DNA of 64,000 nucleotides from Hippopus hippopus (Eukaryota > Mollusca > Bivalvia > Cardiida > Cardiidae), in the NCBI GenBank assembly GCA_946811185.2, contig OX328105.1:37822974-37886973 (forward strand), written 5' to 3'. A program made the position numbers and the translations under genes. Positions 51,373 to 63,647 of the stretch are shown in pieces (within the stretch, counting starts at the first letter, position 1; the number at the start of each line of letters is the position of its first letter). The notes below the pieces were generated by a model that was not told the DNA's origin, did no database searches, and was given only the letters and a program-made list of their open reading frames with translations.

Positions 51373-52130
51373 GGAACCTAAAAATGTAAACCAAAGTTGG
51401 AATTTGACAAATTTAGGAAACAAGCTGCGTGTTCAAAGATCTTAAGTATAAGGGGTATTCCTCTTCTCTGGCACATGACTGACGCAAATTCGGTAAAGAT
51501 ATATTAAGTGTTTCCTTCAATCAAATTGATTAAACATTAAATTAACATTTGAAACCATTTGTACGGCGTTAATCAAATCATCCCCGAAAATATTCACACC
51601 AAAACATTTGGTACTAGGCAAAATTTGAGTATATTCGATGTTTTAAATTTAGAATTTACTAGCATTCGATAAACTTAAGTTTGACTGTTCCACCTGATAC
51701 TAATTTGACGACTTGCCTTTTTCAGCAGATAAAACACCTTTCCAAACAACCTCTTGTTTCTTTACCGTGAATAAGAAGGCTTTTGAAATGATCCATCATG
51801 CAAGGTTAGTATTAGGATAGCTTTACGGCCAGTATTAAGATATTACTAGTTTAAAGATTCCATTAAAAAGAACTCATGTGAACGCAACGTTAGCTAATTT
51901 TAATGAAAACTATACTTGAAAACGCCAGTCAAACAGTACCAAACGGTTTTTTTTTTATGCTCTAAACAAAAAAGCCTATATTTTGTTTTTTGCTAAATAA
52001 TATAGCGATATCAACGTTTACTATTATGTGACTAAATTGATAATAAGTGATCATGTGCGAAATCGATTCTGTTTTCAGAAGTAATTATCTTTCATCGCAA
52101 AGGAAAAATATTTCATGATAATACACAAAA
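51373..52130. other. No gene recognised
   Basis: AT-rich; no coding or repeat signal that I can support. Confidence 0.5.
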
Positions 52131-52139
52131 AAAAACCCG

Positions 52140-52372
52140 ATTGCTTTACTAAACAATCTCGAATTTTAAAGATCCCAAGGCAGAAACATTTTGAAAACTT
52201 CGTGTAAAAAGGAGAAAATGCTGGTAGCCAGCGTTTTCTCCTTTTTCCCCCCGGATATTTTCTATCGTTTTAAAAACAAATCCTTACGTTTAACCCGCAT
52301 TTAAATTGTCTTCTGTAATTTCTTTCAATTTGGATAAGTCTAAAATTTTGTCATTTAGTAAGTTAAATAAAC
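52140..52372 (-). mobile_element. MITE-A copy
   Basis: GCTTTACTAAACAATCTCGA to GTCATTTAGTAAGTTAAA. Confidence 0.7.
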
Positions 52373-53285
52373 TCTGACAGATATCTTTTGGGACATTTAT
52401 CAAAAGAAATTGTCGACGTGAAATGTTTCCAAAATGCAGCCGTATAATAAATAATAATAAATGGTTGAATATGAAACCTTTTTGCATTCCTGTACAAAGC
52501 CTAGTGTTACATATATCGTGATGAATATGAAATTTTATTTCTGATGCCACTTACATACTAATTTAAATGTGTGAAATATCTAAATTCCATGGTCTTAATT
52601 TCAAACAAACTTATCGTGAATAAGAAATGTCGCGTTTATAAATTTGAATTCATAACATCTGCTCGTACTATTTTCAGGATTATATATAATATGAAACTAA
52701 AATAGTGTATTATCATTAATACTTCTTTCAGAATCAGAGATATTGTGTGGTTTAAACATATATCATTTTAACTTCTATATCATCACTAGCACTCCGTGAT
52801 TTGTCTTGACAACTGAAAGGACATAAGTATGAAAAATGTTGTCAAAATGATAAGATTCAAATATAAATATTTCGTACTGTATATCGAGAAACAAAGAAGT
52901 TCAAGTAATAAATATGAAGGGAAAAGCACATGGCCAAATCGGAATCCTAACTGAACGTTGACTTAGACTTGTATGGTGATTGTATGATTGATTTTATTGA
53001 TTTCAACAAACCCCTTTACATTACCCTATAAATAGTTCGATTAAAAAATTATACAAATTATATAAGCAGAACTTATGATAAATATTTTCTTCTTATTCTT
53101 TATTTCCTTTATTTATGAAAGTTCTACAAGCATGCACATGTCAACAATTTAAAGAATGGCATCAAGTCAATCGGTGATTCATTACGATAACACATGCCGA
53201 GAGAGAGAGAGAGAGAGAGAGAGATCGATCTCCAGTGTTTCGCCGATTCCATACGACAGGTGCCACCGGCAGCAAACGACCCCAG
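52373..53285. other. No gene recognised; (GA)n at 53198-53224
   Basis: AT-rich sequence ending in a GA microsatellite. Confidence 0.5.
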
Positions 53286-53552
53286 CGTCTGTATTCACCA
53301 ACCATTCTTAATTAACCCTTTACCACACAATGACGCCTTTTGACGCCCCTAAAAAAGAGGCCTTTTGAAAACATTGTGGGAAAAGGAGAAAATGCTGGTA
53401 ACCAGCATTTTCTCCTTTTCCCACAAAGTTTTCTACCCTATCAAAGAAAAGTTGCGTCATTTTAGCCACTATGAAATTGTCGTCTGCAAATGCTTTCAAT
53501 TTGGATAGGTCTAAAATTTTGCCGTGTGGTAAAGGGTTAATTAAGAATTTTC
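53286..53552. mobile_element. F element split by a MITE-A
   Basis: GTATTCACCAACCATTCTTAA is followed by the TTAA of a MITE-A; after it TTAAGAATTTTCTTAA resumes. Only the first part of F remains. Confidence 0.7.
53312..53540 (-). mobile_element. MITE-A nested in F, TTAA at both borders
   Basis: TTAACCCTTTACCACACAAT to CCGTGTGGTAAAGGGTTAA. Confidence 0.9.
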
Positions 53553-53763
53553 TTAACCCTTATCCGGCTAAATAACTAAACTGAAATTTTCAATTGGATA
53601 GTATAAACCCAAATGTTGTTATTTTCAAAGGGAATAATATCTCCTTATCGGACAGTGTAGATCCAAGATCAGACTGCACGTTTTGTGCAGTCTGATCTTG
53701 ATCTACGCTGCCTGCAAAAGGAGTTTGTCTGCAGTGAGTCGCGTTTAGCAGTCTAAGGGTTAA
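53553..53763 (-). mobile_element. MITE-C next to the F/MITE-A nest
   Basis: TTAACCCTTATCCGGCTAAA to TTTAGCAGTCTAAGGGTTAA; perfect hairpin core. Confidence 0.88.
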
Positions 53764-53764
53764 T

Positions 53765-53820
53765 TTAAAGGCCTCTTCTTCAGGGTCAGCAAAACTTGGG
53801 ATTGTATGGTGAAGGGATAA
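53765..53820 (+). mobile_element. MITE-A right end only
   Basis: TCTTCAGGGTCAGCAAAACT to TGTATGGTGAAGGGATAA. Confidence 0.6.
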
Positions 53821-53887
53821 AATTTCAGATTTATTGAATACTAATGCAAGTACATATACATGAAATTCGTTGCATACAAATTAGACA

Positions 53888-54172
53888 TATTTTGGCAAAA
53901 GGAGGTCTAATGTATCTCCATGATGTATTGTATCAAGCAAGACTTCACATAACTGTAGATCCATAAAATCTGTTTTTGTCCAACAGCCGACTAAATCATG
54001 AGGTAAACTGGTCCTTTGACAAGCAGAAAATTGACAAGTAGCAAAAAGTTTCTACCCATGTCAGCCCTGCGTGGAATGAGCAGGCTGACGAGAGTCCACA
54101 CTTTTTGAAAGAGTCCACACTTTTTTGAAGATGCATTAAACCCCCTTTTCAGAGAGCTTGGCGCAAATACAT
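53888..54172 (-). mobile_element. MITE-B with small internal duplication
   Basis: GAGTCCACACTTTTTGAA occurs twice near 54100; right end TTTTCAGAGAGCTTGGCGC. Confidence 0.7.
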
Positions 54173-54410
54173 CTTTTCTAAACTGTTCTGAGGTAAATTA
54201 GAATATTTTTTTTTTTGAAGAACAAAGCAAGAAAAGAAAGAGACATAGTTTTATGCCACGATAATTGGTCGACAATAGATTGATCTTGCTATAATTACCC
54301 TGATTCAGTAGGTATGTTTCATTTTGTGAAACGTCGAACCACAAAAGAACAGATCATTAGGCATATTTTGATAACTGTATTTACAATTTAAATTTCAATT
54401 CCCAAGATGC

Positions 54411-54627
54411 TTAACTCTTTACCACACAATGCCGACTTTTAACGACCCTGATAAAGAAGCCTTTTGAAAATATTGTGGGAAAAGGAGAAAATGCTGGTAA
54501 CCAGCATTTTCTCCTTTTCACACAATGTTTTCCACCCTTCCCAAAGCAATACTTGAGTCATATTTATTTTGTAATCTGCAAAACTGCCGGATCATTAAGA
54601 TACAAGATTGTTTTGGTTAAGGATTAA
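54411..54627 (-). mobile_element. MITE-A copy
   Basis: TTAACTCTTTACCACACAAT to TTTTGGTTAAGGATTAA; near-perfect hairpin. Confidence 0.85.
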
Positions 54628-54806
54628 ACTGAACTTAGTTTGAGCTGTAAAATTCCTACATGTTGGAAACGTTATTACGGTTTTACTTGGTCCAGATTTC
54701 TATCAGATCAGCTACCGATCGAAATCAATGCTTTTCTAATTCTTGGTGTACAATTTTCGTGCCCATATGCCCCATATACCTGTATGTCATCAGCTGATGT
54801 GAAATT

Positions 54807-55140
54807 CAGGGGCGGATCCAGAATATTTTTCCAGGGGAGTCCGGAAAATCGAATAGATCACATTCAAATATATTCACATTTAAATTCGCTACTGCATAAA
54901 ATCTTTGTATATCCTTTCAGTGTTATATAACGGTATAATAGTCTACCTGCGAACAATAAAACTAGAAAACCTATGCAAATGAAATGTTCTTTAAATAATT
55001 TAAATAACGCATGTGTGGATGTTGGCTGTTCACTGCTAAATTCATACTTGGTCAAAATTTCAGGCAGACAGCGGGTACTTTGAAAATTTTCGGAGGGGGT
55101 CCGGACCCCCAAGACACGCCCCCCCCCCCTCCGATCTACC
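54807..55140. mobile_element. Possible transposon with GGGGCGGATCC end
   Basis: AGGGGCGGATCCAG with AGGGGAGTCCGGA at the left and GGGGGTCCGGACCCCC at the right suggest inverted ends; borders uncertain. Confidence 0.35.
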
Positions 55141-55395
55141 GATGAAATTATAACTCAAAATTGTAAGATGAGCTATATCAGCTAATTATTCTATCTGTTG
55201 TGTTTTTTGATATTTTCTATTTTCTTTAGAATGAGAGGCTGCATTACAAGTTTCAGAAAGGCGTAACTAATTGACCTGTTCTAAGTGTGAGGGGTTGGGG
55301 GAGCGACTGTTTGTACTTTACTATTATTTTACCAGGCAGCGGCGTGACCAGGGGTTCAGATTCATTACGCACTCCGAATCCAGGGTACTGTTCCA

Positions 55396-55590
55396 ACCCT
55401 CGGCTGCTAAGCGCGACGCAGTGTGCCTTTGCGGACACTGTAAATTCAGATCAGACTGCACTGAACGTGCAGTCTTATAATGATCTACCTTGTCCGAAAC
55501 AGTGATATTTTTCATCAAAAAGAGGGGAAAAAAAGGATGAAAACGTAATATCTTGCTTTTTACTATTGGTTGGATTTTTTCCAGCAGTGT
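55396..55590 (+). mobile_element. MITE-C copy
   Basis: CCCTCGGCTGCTAAGCGCGA, GATCAGACTGCACTGAACGT hairpin, degenerate right end. Confidence 0.7.
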
Positions 55591-56608
55591 TTGGCTCAAT
55601 TATGACGATAGAATTGTACTATTATGTGATATGAGAATATTTCTCCATTTCCCATTTGTTCTACATTACGAAGTTGCGTATTGAGCGTTATGGACATTAA
55701 GCTGTTACTAGGTAACCGAAAATCGAAAACTAGACTAGCCAAGTTAGCAGTAATGTAATTTTGATATTTTTCAAATTACATGTATGAAATCTTTTTGGAG
55801 TATACATTACGTGTACGGAGGTTTCAATAAATGTCAACTGTGGTCACGTGTGACATATCAATAAAAGGTTATCGGCGATCAGCTGTCGGTGACATATCGC
55901 TCCCATTTCCGGTTTGTGACTATCTACATCAATTAATTTTTTATTACTAATAGTTTCTTTTTCTAGAATTTCTAACCAGGCGATAACAATCAAACTTATC
56001 TGTATTGAAGTACACCCAGCAAAACTTTTTAACCGCCACTTTTGTTTCTTTTGCACATTTGACCAAGTAATAGACATGTAGGTAAATAGAAAAAATTCGT
56101 AACATATATCTGGACATAAGCTATGGTATAAGTATTGTAGTGAAAAGATTCTTGATTTTGCCAACAAAAGGCATGTCTGTCTAAAAAGAGAAAAGGCACA
56201 TCGGCTGCACACGGTTTGTGTCTATCAGCCAAAACAAGTTAAAAAGAGACGCTTAAATTATTAAATTTTGTCGGCAATAGGAGAAAACATGAAAATTAAT
56301 ATCTGTACAAACACATAATACGAGAAAACAAGCATGAAGTTTTCAAGAATTTGGTTTTTCAATTTTCATTGTTGAGTGAGTGGATATAAATAAGCTCCTT
56401 TAACAAGAACAAGTCAATAGATTCCTTTCAGACTTCGACTAGGGTATGTTTTACACCGGTAAATTATTCTGCAAAAAAATCAAACCAAACGAATGTCTCT
56501 TTTCTGGGTAGTGATGAAAAAGAAAAGAGTCTACGGGGAATTACAGCTTAAAAGTGGCCGCTTAGAAGTTTTTTTTTTAGTGTACTTGTACACTATGACT
56601 GAGGTTTG
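55591..56608. other. No gene recognised
   Basis: Minus-strand ORFs near 55844-56232 have no recognised domain or splice support. Confidence 0.4.
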
Positions 56609-57278
56609 TATGGTGGCATATTTCTGCCGCGGGATACGAGATAGCTATTGCGATAATTTAGGAGAACTATCGTGATAAAACAAAGTTTCCTGGAAATATT
56701 ATCTGGATAATAAAATTTTTCACGATGAAAATATTGCGATAATTCTGTTATCATGATTTTTTCTGCTTTCGTGCCCACAAATGACATTCACGGTATCTAT
56801 AATTAGATACGGTTTCGGAACATCTTCGTCTACAACGTTATGAATTTGCCTTTTCCCTGAATGGTTTTAAAGTTGTTCGTAGGAGGCATTTCGAGTCGTC
56901 ATTGTGATTTTACAGACTTCTGTTTATTTCGGATCTTGTCAAAATTTACCAATTAATCTACAACTGATAATAATTCGAATTTCTACTTACTGCAATCATG
57001 TGAAGTCAAAAACTATCGAGCTCATCCAAATGGTGAATTTTCTATTTATAGATATCGAGAAACGGATAGAACTATCACGATAATTTTATCTCGAATGTCA
57101 GCTTCGTGCACCATTGAGAAATTTTGAGTTAAAATGTTAGGTTTATCGTGATATCTTTTTCATGAAACTTTTCACTATCTCGATAAAATTTCCAGGAAAC
57201 TTTAAGTTATCGCGATAGTTTTCTAAAATTATCATGATAGCTATCTCGTATCTCGTGGCAGAAATATGCCACCATAGG
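56609..57278. mobile_element. Element K, 670-bp non-autonomous DNA transposon
   Basis: Terminal repeats of about 45 bp: TATGGTGGCATATTTCTGCC at 56609, and its inverse at the right end. Subterminal DNA is filled with ATCGCGAT/ATCGTGAT/ATCACGAT motifs in both directions. No coding capacity. Confidence 0.75.
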
Positions 57279-57391
57279 CTTGACTGAAATAATTTAATTT
57301 GTATTGCAGGCTTGGACGTGGCAAGGGAGAAAATCCTCGATACTAGCCTTTCTTTAAAAGAATTCCGATACTGTAGTGAAAAGCTTTTATA

Positions 57392-57642
57392 GTTAACATT
57401 TTGCCACACAGTCCCGAGTTTCAACGACTCTGAGAAATAAGGCTTTAGGAAACATAGTGGGAAAAGGACAAGCCATTTAAACCACATTGAGGAAATGCTG
57501 GTTACCGGCATTTTCTCATTCTTCCACATTTTTTTCAGCCAAATCCAATCACTGGGGTCATATTTCATTCGTAGTCTGCAAATTCTTTCAAATTGGATAA
57601 AAATAAAACTTTGTCGTCTGATAACGATTAAAATGGATCCGG
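57392..57642 (-). mobile_element. MITE-A with insertion in the hairpin
   Basis: About 30 extra bases (ACAAGCCATTTAAACCACAT) sit inside the left hairpin arm. Confidence 0.7.
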
Positions 57643-57977
57643 AACAGCTTGACCAAATCGATGAATAAATAAGATAGTTATCAAAGATCAGACTGCACTT
57701 ACGTGACTGACTGATCATTCTATTTTTCTATTCATTGTAAAAACACAAGAAATTGCGAAACACTGGATAACTGATCATTTAAAACAGGACAGCAAGAAAC
57801 CAACTTTAGCCTGTTCCTCATTGAACGATAGGAGGGGCGGAGTAAGGAGGCGGAGTCAGCCTCGCTGGTCCATCCAATAGAGAAAGTAAGGATAATTTAC
57901 TTTGCGAATGAGTGGAAACGATTTTTTTTTTCGTTGAAAAAGGTAATAGCTCTATCTAAAAACGATGTAAGTTCTAA

Positions 57978-58249
57978 ATGGCCCACAACACGCGAAAAGC
58001 GGCATTCAGAAATTTGCGTAAAGTGTCGTCTCGGATCAGCCTGCGCTATCCGCGCAGACTAATCCGAAACGAAGGCTTTCCTTTTTTATGTTATTTTCTG
58101 TTTTGCGTAAGTCCACTGTAGGACAAAATCTAATGTGACTAGTCGTAAAGTGCCTTCCCGGATTAGCCTGCGCAGTCCGCGCAGGCTAATCCGAGACGAC
58201 ACTTAACGCAAATGTCCGAATGCCCCTTTTCGCGTGTTGCAAGCCAAAT
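57978..58249 (+). mobile_element. MITE-E copy
   Basis: GGCCCACAACACGCGAAAAG to CGCGTGTTGCAAGCCAAAT. Confidence 0.85.
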
Positions 58250-58337
58250 AATCTTGAAAGACTGGACATTTTTGTATATACACACATGCAAGATTTTCCC
58301 GTATTTTGTAGATTTCCCTGTATTTCGGACTTCTCAT

Positions 58338-59390
58338 TTGAGCCATCCTCTGGCAAAAGAGGGCTTAATGCATCAGCAAAAAGTATCGACCCATGTTAGC
58401 CTGCGCACTCCGCGCAGGCTGACATGGGTCAATACTTTTTGTTATTTGTAAATTTTCTGCATGTCAAAGGATCATTCTATCTCCTGATCAAGTCGATTGT
58501 TAGACTGAATAGATTTGGTGGATCCATAATTATGTGGTGACTCGCTTCGTATACTGCGTCACGGTGGTACATTATTAGTTGTACGGTCAAGTGGCAGGGG
58601 ACTTCGAAACTTGTCCACGGCTGTGGTGAATCATTTTATTATACTGCAAAGTTTTACCATTTCAACGTGTGTTAAGCGAAATTTTCCTGTTTTATTGGGT
58701 TAAAAATTGAGTACGCTGACGAAATAGAATTTCCCTTCTGAGTGCCCCAATTCAATGAAAACTGACGTCACTGGGAACTGACGTCACTGAAACCTTGGTA
58801 AAACGTGCAGTTTGGTGCATAATCTTGATGATTTCACTGCGATAAACATTCGTCGTATTTTTATTTAAACATGGATTGTATTTTAATAATTTGTTGGCAA
58901 AATTAAACGGCCATTAGTTGCCTCAAACGACCATTAAGTTATCCTATTAACGTTATGCACAATGTATGAGTTTGGACACCTCACAATTTGCTTACCTGAC
59001 GAAGGGATGGCTCATTTTAACTCCCCCCCCCCCCGTGCATTTGTGTTTTAGAATGACATCAAACGATTATACATGTAAAGTTCATTATTCATTTATTTTC
59101 AAAAATATTCCATTCTTTCTGTTTTAATGACAACCATAAAGGGAAACTAGTAGTAATATTGTGCAGGCTACTCAGTATGTTTGTCTTGTGGGCGGCTCGT
59201 ATCGACCGATCGACACCGCCAATTTGGATGTTGTGTTGAAAGTATAGTCATGTATAGGGGGCTCCCGAAAGGGAAACTGCTTTTACGTGGGTTTTGCCAG
59301 TGTACATGATATGTATGTCCGGGGCATATTATCCAATCAGATCACGAGAAATTTCTAAGCTTCCTTTTGTTAGAGCATGGCTCATTTGTA
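58338..59390 (+). mobile_element. MITE-B split by a G element
   Basis: GAGCCATCCTCTGGCAAAAG runs to 58572; AGCTTCCTTTTGTTAGAGCA, the missing right end, resumes at about 59359. Confidence 0.8.
58573..59358 (+). mobile_element. G element nested in MITE-B
   Basis: ATTAGTTGTACGGTCAAGTG left end; TTATTATACTGCAAAG at 58636; TGACGTCA at 58763-58770 and 58779-58786. The right terminal 15 bases are missing. Confidence 0.75.
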
Positions 59391-59609
59391 GGTTGAAAAA
59401 GGTGTAAAATTTTCATGCGAAAATTACATAGAGTGGAAGATGAAAAAAAAATTGATTTTTGGAATTCTGTTTTTAGCTCGCAAGCAAAAGAGTAACAATA
59501 TTATCTTTTTTATGTATTGAACATTTTATTCGTGAACATCAAAACTCAATATTTACACTCGTGTAAATCCAATCATAAAAACATCCATTGTTGGTGTCCA
59601 CTCGGTGAT

Positions 59610-59882
59610 TTTACATAAGAACCATGATCTGTGAAAAGGAGACTTAGTGCATCTGCGAAAAGTATCGACCCAGGACACCCTGCGCAGTCCGCGCAGGCTG
59701 ACCTGGGCCGAAATTTTTCGCTCCTGGTCAATTTTCTGTATGTTAAAGGAGCAGTTTACCTCATGATCCAGTCGGTTTTTAGACAAAGTGAACTTTATGG
59801 GTCCATGATAATGTGATGACTTGCTTGTTATAATGCATCACCGAGATGCATTAAGCTCCCTACTCACAAAGCATGGCTCATA
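59610..59882 (+). mobile_element. MITE-B copy
   Basis: GAACCATGATCTGTGAAAAG to CACAAAGCATGGCTCATAT. Confidence 0.82.
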
Positions 59883-60002
59883 TATAGAAACCAAATCTTG
59901 ATTATCAGTTATCATTATGACCTCTTATCTTCCCCGTAAATTCTCACTTCTCTGATGAAACAAAACGATCCTCGAGTTACACAATTTTGTAAATGTTCTT
60001 GT

Positions 60003-60112
60003 AGGATCACCGGTATTTCAGAATTCTCAGAGAGTTTGACCCCCGCCATTTCAGAATTTCCCAGATAGTACGATCCCCGCCATTTCTGAATTCCCAGATA
60101 GTTATCTGCATG
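60003..60112. repeat. About 44-bp tandem repeat, 2.5 units
   Basis: CCCCGCCATTTCAGAATTTC, CCAGATAGTACGAT and variants. Confidence 0.8.
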
Positions 60113-60574
60113 TTTAACTGCATGGTAAACAATCTCAGTCGTATAATTAATGTCTTTGATCTGGGAACCTTACGTCATGGAATGTCTCGGTGTTAGTGAA
60201 ATGTCTTAACCTTGTAGTATTTGGCCCAATTTTAGACAACCGAAACTAGGATAGATAACACGAAAAAGGAGCCAGAAGAAAGAAAAAACCTATTTCCTAC
60301 TTTGTATAAATGTAGACTCTATGTAGTAAATTGATACTAATCGAAAAAAAAAAAAAACTGAATTTGTAGTAACTTGTAGTAACTTGGTCTTTCAAACTGA
60401 AAACGTCTCCTTTATACACCTCTAGTGTCGGAGGCTTCTCAAAACAAGATCGGAAAAGAAGCGATCATTTGTGAAAAATTTTCATGAATTTCATGTTACA
60501 AATTTTATCAAGTCTTTCGTAATCCTTCTAGACATGCATAGGTTTAGGGTTGCAACTGTAAATGGTATACAGTA
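60113..60574. other. No gene recognised
   Basis: AT-rich; a short AACTTGTAGTAACTTG duplication near 60370. Confidence 0.5.
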
Positions 60575-60720
60575 TCCTATTTAGCCCTTTGGCTGCAAAA
60601 CGTGACTCAATGCTGTCTTGCGAACATAGTAGATCAAGAACAGACTGCACAGACCATGTTTTTCTAAACTTGGATCTACTCTGCTCGATAGGGTGGTATG
60701 TTTTTCGAGCGAAACAGCTT
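60575..60720 (+). mobile_element. MITE-C copy, truncated
   Basis: GCCCTTTGGCTGCAAAACGT, GATCAAGAACAGACTGCACA, degenerate second arm. Confidence 0.65.
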
Positions 60721-61129
60721 TAAAACCGCAGTATTTAGGCTTTCTAAAAGAAAGATATTTTATTTATGTAGTTTTTACAAGCAGACGTATCTTTATATGT
60801 AGACGAGGGTGTCCTAACAATGTTTACGATGTAGGTAAGGATGTTTTCTGCAAACATCTGTATTTTCTTTCCACCAGTATTGCAAATCGTCATTTACTAA
60901 GGCCATACCCAATCACAAACAATGCCTATTTTTATTACATTTATGTGTGAATAACGTTTTTCTTTTTAATTGCCTTGAATTTTTACAGAATACTTTGTTG
61001 TTCGAGAGGAATGCTTCTTAGTTACAAGCTGCAAGTTGTAAACGCGTATTTATTTATTTATTTTAAAGAATGCATACAATAAAGGTTTGCATCACAAAAA
61101 TACATTGGGTTTTCCAAACCCTTTATCAC

Positions 61130-61352
61130 TCAATCACACAGATTTATCGGCCTTGACGCAGAAGGCTTTGAAAATATTTGTTGATGAGGGAAAAAAATGC
61201 TTGTTAGCAGCATTTTCTATCTTTTTCCATTACTTTTTCTATCCTTCCTAAGACAAATCTCAACATCTCTGTCACATTTAATTTATCGTCTGCAAAACTT
61301 AATGCTTTTCTTTTGGACATGTCTAACATTTTGTTGTCTGGTAAATGATTAA
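61130..61352 (-). mobile_element. MITE-A sharing TTAA with a MITE-C
   Basis: CCCTTTATCACTCAATCACA to GTTGTCTGGTAAATGATTAA. Confidence 0.75.
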
Positions 61353-61562
61353 CGCTTAGGCTGCTAATGGCGACTCACTGACCTTTTGCGGACAGCGTAG
61401 ATCAAGATCAGACTGCACAGAACGTGCAGTCTGATCTTGGATCTACACTGTCCGATAAAAAGATATCTTTCCTCGAAAAATACCTTCGAAGTATGAAAAT
61501 TTGGATTTTTACTATAGGCTCGAAAGTTTCATTTCACTTATTCAGTAGGATAGGGGCTAAGT
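61349..61562 (+). mobile_element. MITE-C copy
   Basis: TTAACGCTTAGGCTGCTAAT to TTCAGTAGGATAGGGGCTAA; perfect hairpin core. Confidence 0.85.
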
Positions 61563-62014
61563 TGGGTCTCAAGATACAAGAACGATTTGAAACCGTTACG
61601 AAAAAAAGCTTAGCGGTAAGGAACATTTAATCTATGCCGCGACAAGACGGTTGTTTTTTCTAACATGTGTAAAATTACGTAACAAGTGTACTTGTCTCAT
61701 GTTCTTTCAAATGAGCCGAGATAAAACTGTTTTCTTAGCACTTTTTTTTCCTCCTACCGGAAATTCTTGCTCACGAGATTATCTTCGGCGAGAATTACTT
61801 CTCCAGCAGGGACCATGAATAACTTCAGGAAGTTAATTTTCGTCACTCCAAACCAAACGAAGCGCGTCTTTCCGTCGTCTACACTCTACCGTCGTCAATG
61901 AGCCCTGTAATGGACCTGGGCTGTTTACATACTTTTCGCCCCTTTCCTCCCCCATCTATACACTAATGACGACTTAGCCGTTGTACTGAACACTTTATCC
62001 AATGACGATGACGC

Positions 62015-62130
62015 CAAGCCCGGTTGTGCAGCCGGTAGTATACAGGACTTTGGACCAGAGGGTCATTGGTTCGAATCCTCTGCTTGGTCAACTTCTTTCT
62101 GAGGATTAATAATAGTCAATGCGACAGGAC
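62015..62130 (+). mobile_element. SINE head fragment
   Basis: AAGCCCGGTTGTGCAGCCGG, TTGGTTCGAATCCTCTGCTT (B-box), TCTTTCTGAGGATTAATAAT. Confidence 0.65.
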
Positions 62131-62539
62131 TCATTACTCGCCCCCCCTCCCATAATTTTCAAACAGTCTACTTTATAGATATCATATATAAACACGTTTT
62201 ATCACTGAAATGTGATTCATGAATTCATTAGAAAACATTATGGCAAGAGGATAACTTGCTTGTTATAAGCAAATGTTCCATTAGCCACTATTTCGGCAAG
62301 AGGAAAAAGTAGTCTGCTGCTACTCGTAAGGCGTTTGGGTATTCATTTGATTTCCATAGAGCGAGGTAATATTTTGAAGATGTTTCTTTGCATATTTGAG
62401 ATATTTGACTACAAAGTTCCAATATATGCCATTTTTTCTTAGTTTAACAGATACAAGGTATTGAAATTTATTATTTTCTATCAGTGTGATTAATTCGAGC
62501 TCTAAATACACGCGCATGCCGGCCAGCAACCTTAACCCA

Positions 62540-62625
62540 ACAATCCTATGACATAGCGATCCAGAGTAAGCAGGCTTTCGAAAACAACGTTGAAAAAGGA
62601 GAAAATGCTGGTAACGAGCATACTT
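62540..62625 (-). mobile_element. MITE-A left half
   Basis: TTAACCCAACAATCCTATGA to AAATGCTGGTAACGAGCAT. Confidence 0.6.
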
Positions 62626-62750
62626 TTGGAACTCAATACATGTGTGCTTAATACATGTTGCTCGCTTAATGGAGGTTGCCAGTAAGACAGGTTTTACAGC
62701 ACATATAAATATCTTCAGTAATAGCACACGGTGACGTAGACAACGACATT

Positions 62751-63621
62751 ATTAGTTGTACGGTCAGGCGGCAGGGGACTTGGAAACTTGGAATCACGAT
62801 CCGCCACAGCCATGAACAGGTTTCCAAGTTCCCTGCCACCTGACCGTACAACGAATTTATTATACTGCAAAGTTTTACCATTCGAATGTGTATTCAGCGA
62901 AATTTCCCTGTTTTATCGTCTCATGAATTGAGTACGCTGACGAAATAGAATTTCCCTTCTGACTGCCCCCAATTGAATGAAAACTGACGTCACTGAGAAA
63001 TGACATCACTGAAACCTTGGTAAAACGTGAAGTTTTGTGCATAAACTTGATGTCACTGCGAAAGATATTCGACGTATTTTTATTTTTTTAAAGAAATATG
63101 GATTTAAATAACTTAAAGTAAGTGACTATGCATTTTAATAATTTGTTGGCAAAGTAAACGACCATTAGTTGCCTTAAACGACCATTAGGTTGGGCCCCCA
63201 TTAGGTTATCCTTTTAACGTTACAGTGTATGAGTTTCGACACTTCACAATTTGCTCACCTGACGAAGGGATGGCTCGTGTTAACCCCGCGTATTTCTTTT
63301 AGAATGACAACAAACGAAAATATATGACTCTATTTTCATTTATTTTCAAAAATAATCCATTCTTTCTGCTTTAATGACAACCATCAAGGAAAACTAGTAT
63401 AATAATTATATGGTGCAGGCTACTCATTATGTTTGTCTTTCGTGTGGCTCATATCGATAGACGCCACCATTTTGGATGCTGTGTTGAAAATGTTGTTATG
63501 TATATATGTGGCCTCCGAAAGGCAAACTGCTTTAACGTGGAATTTTCCAGTGAACAGCAATATATGTTCGGGGCATATTATCCAATCAGATCGCAAGAAA
63601 TTTCTTTGCAGTATAATAATA
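62751..63621 (+). mobile_element. G element, most complete copy
   Basis: Family reference: left foldback ATTAGTTGTACGGTCAGGCG with inverse at about 62815-62850, internal TTATTATACTGCAAAG (62857), TGACGTCA (62985-62992) with a one-base variant 16 bases on, CACCATTTTGGATG, and right end CTTTGCAGTATAATAA (63604-63619). No coding capacity. Confidence 0.8.
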
Positions 63622-63647
63622 CAATATCCACTGTGTAGGTACGGAAG

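Noticed and set aside
57143..57718. 191-codon ORF on the minus strand
   Set aside because: It is made of element K and MITE-A sequence read in an accidental open frame.
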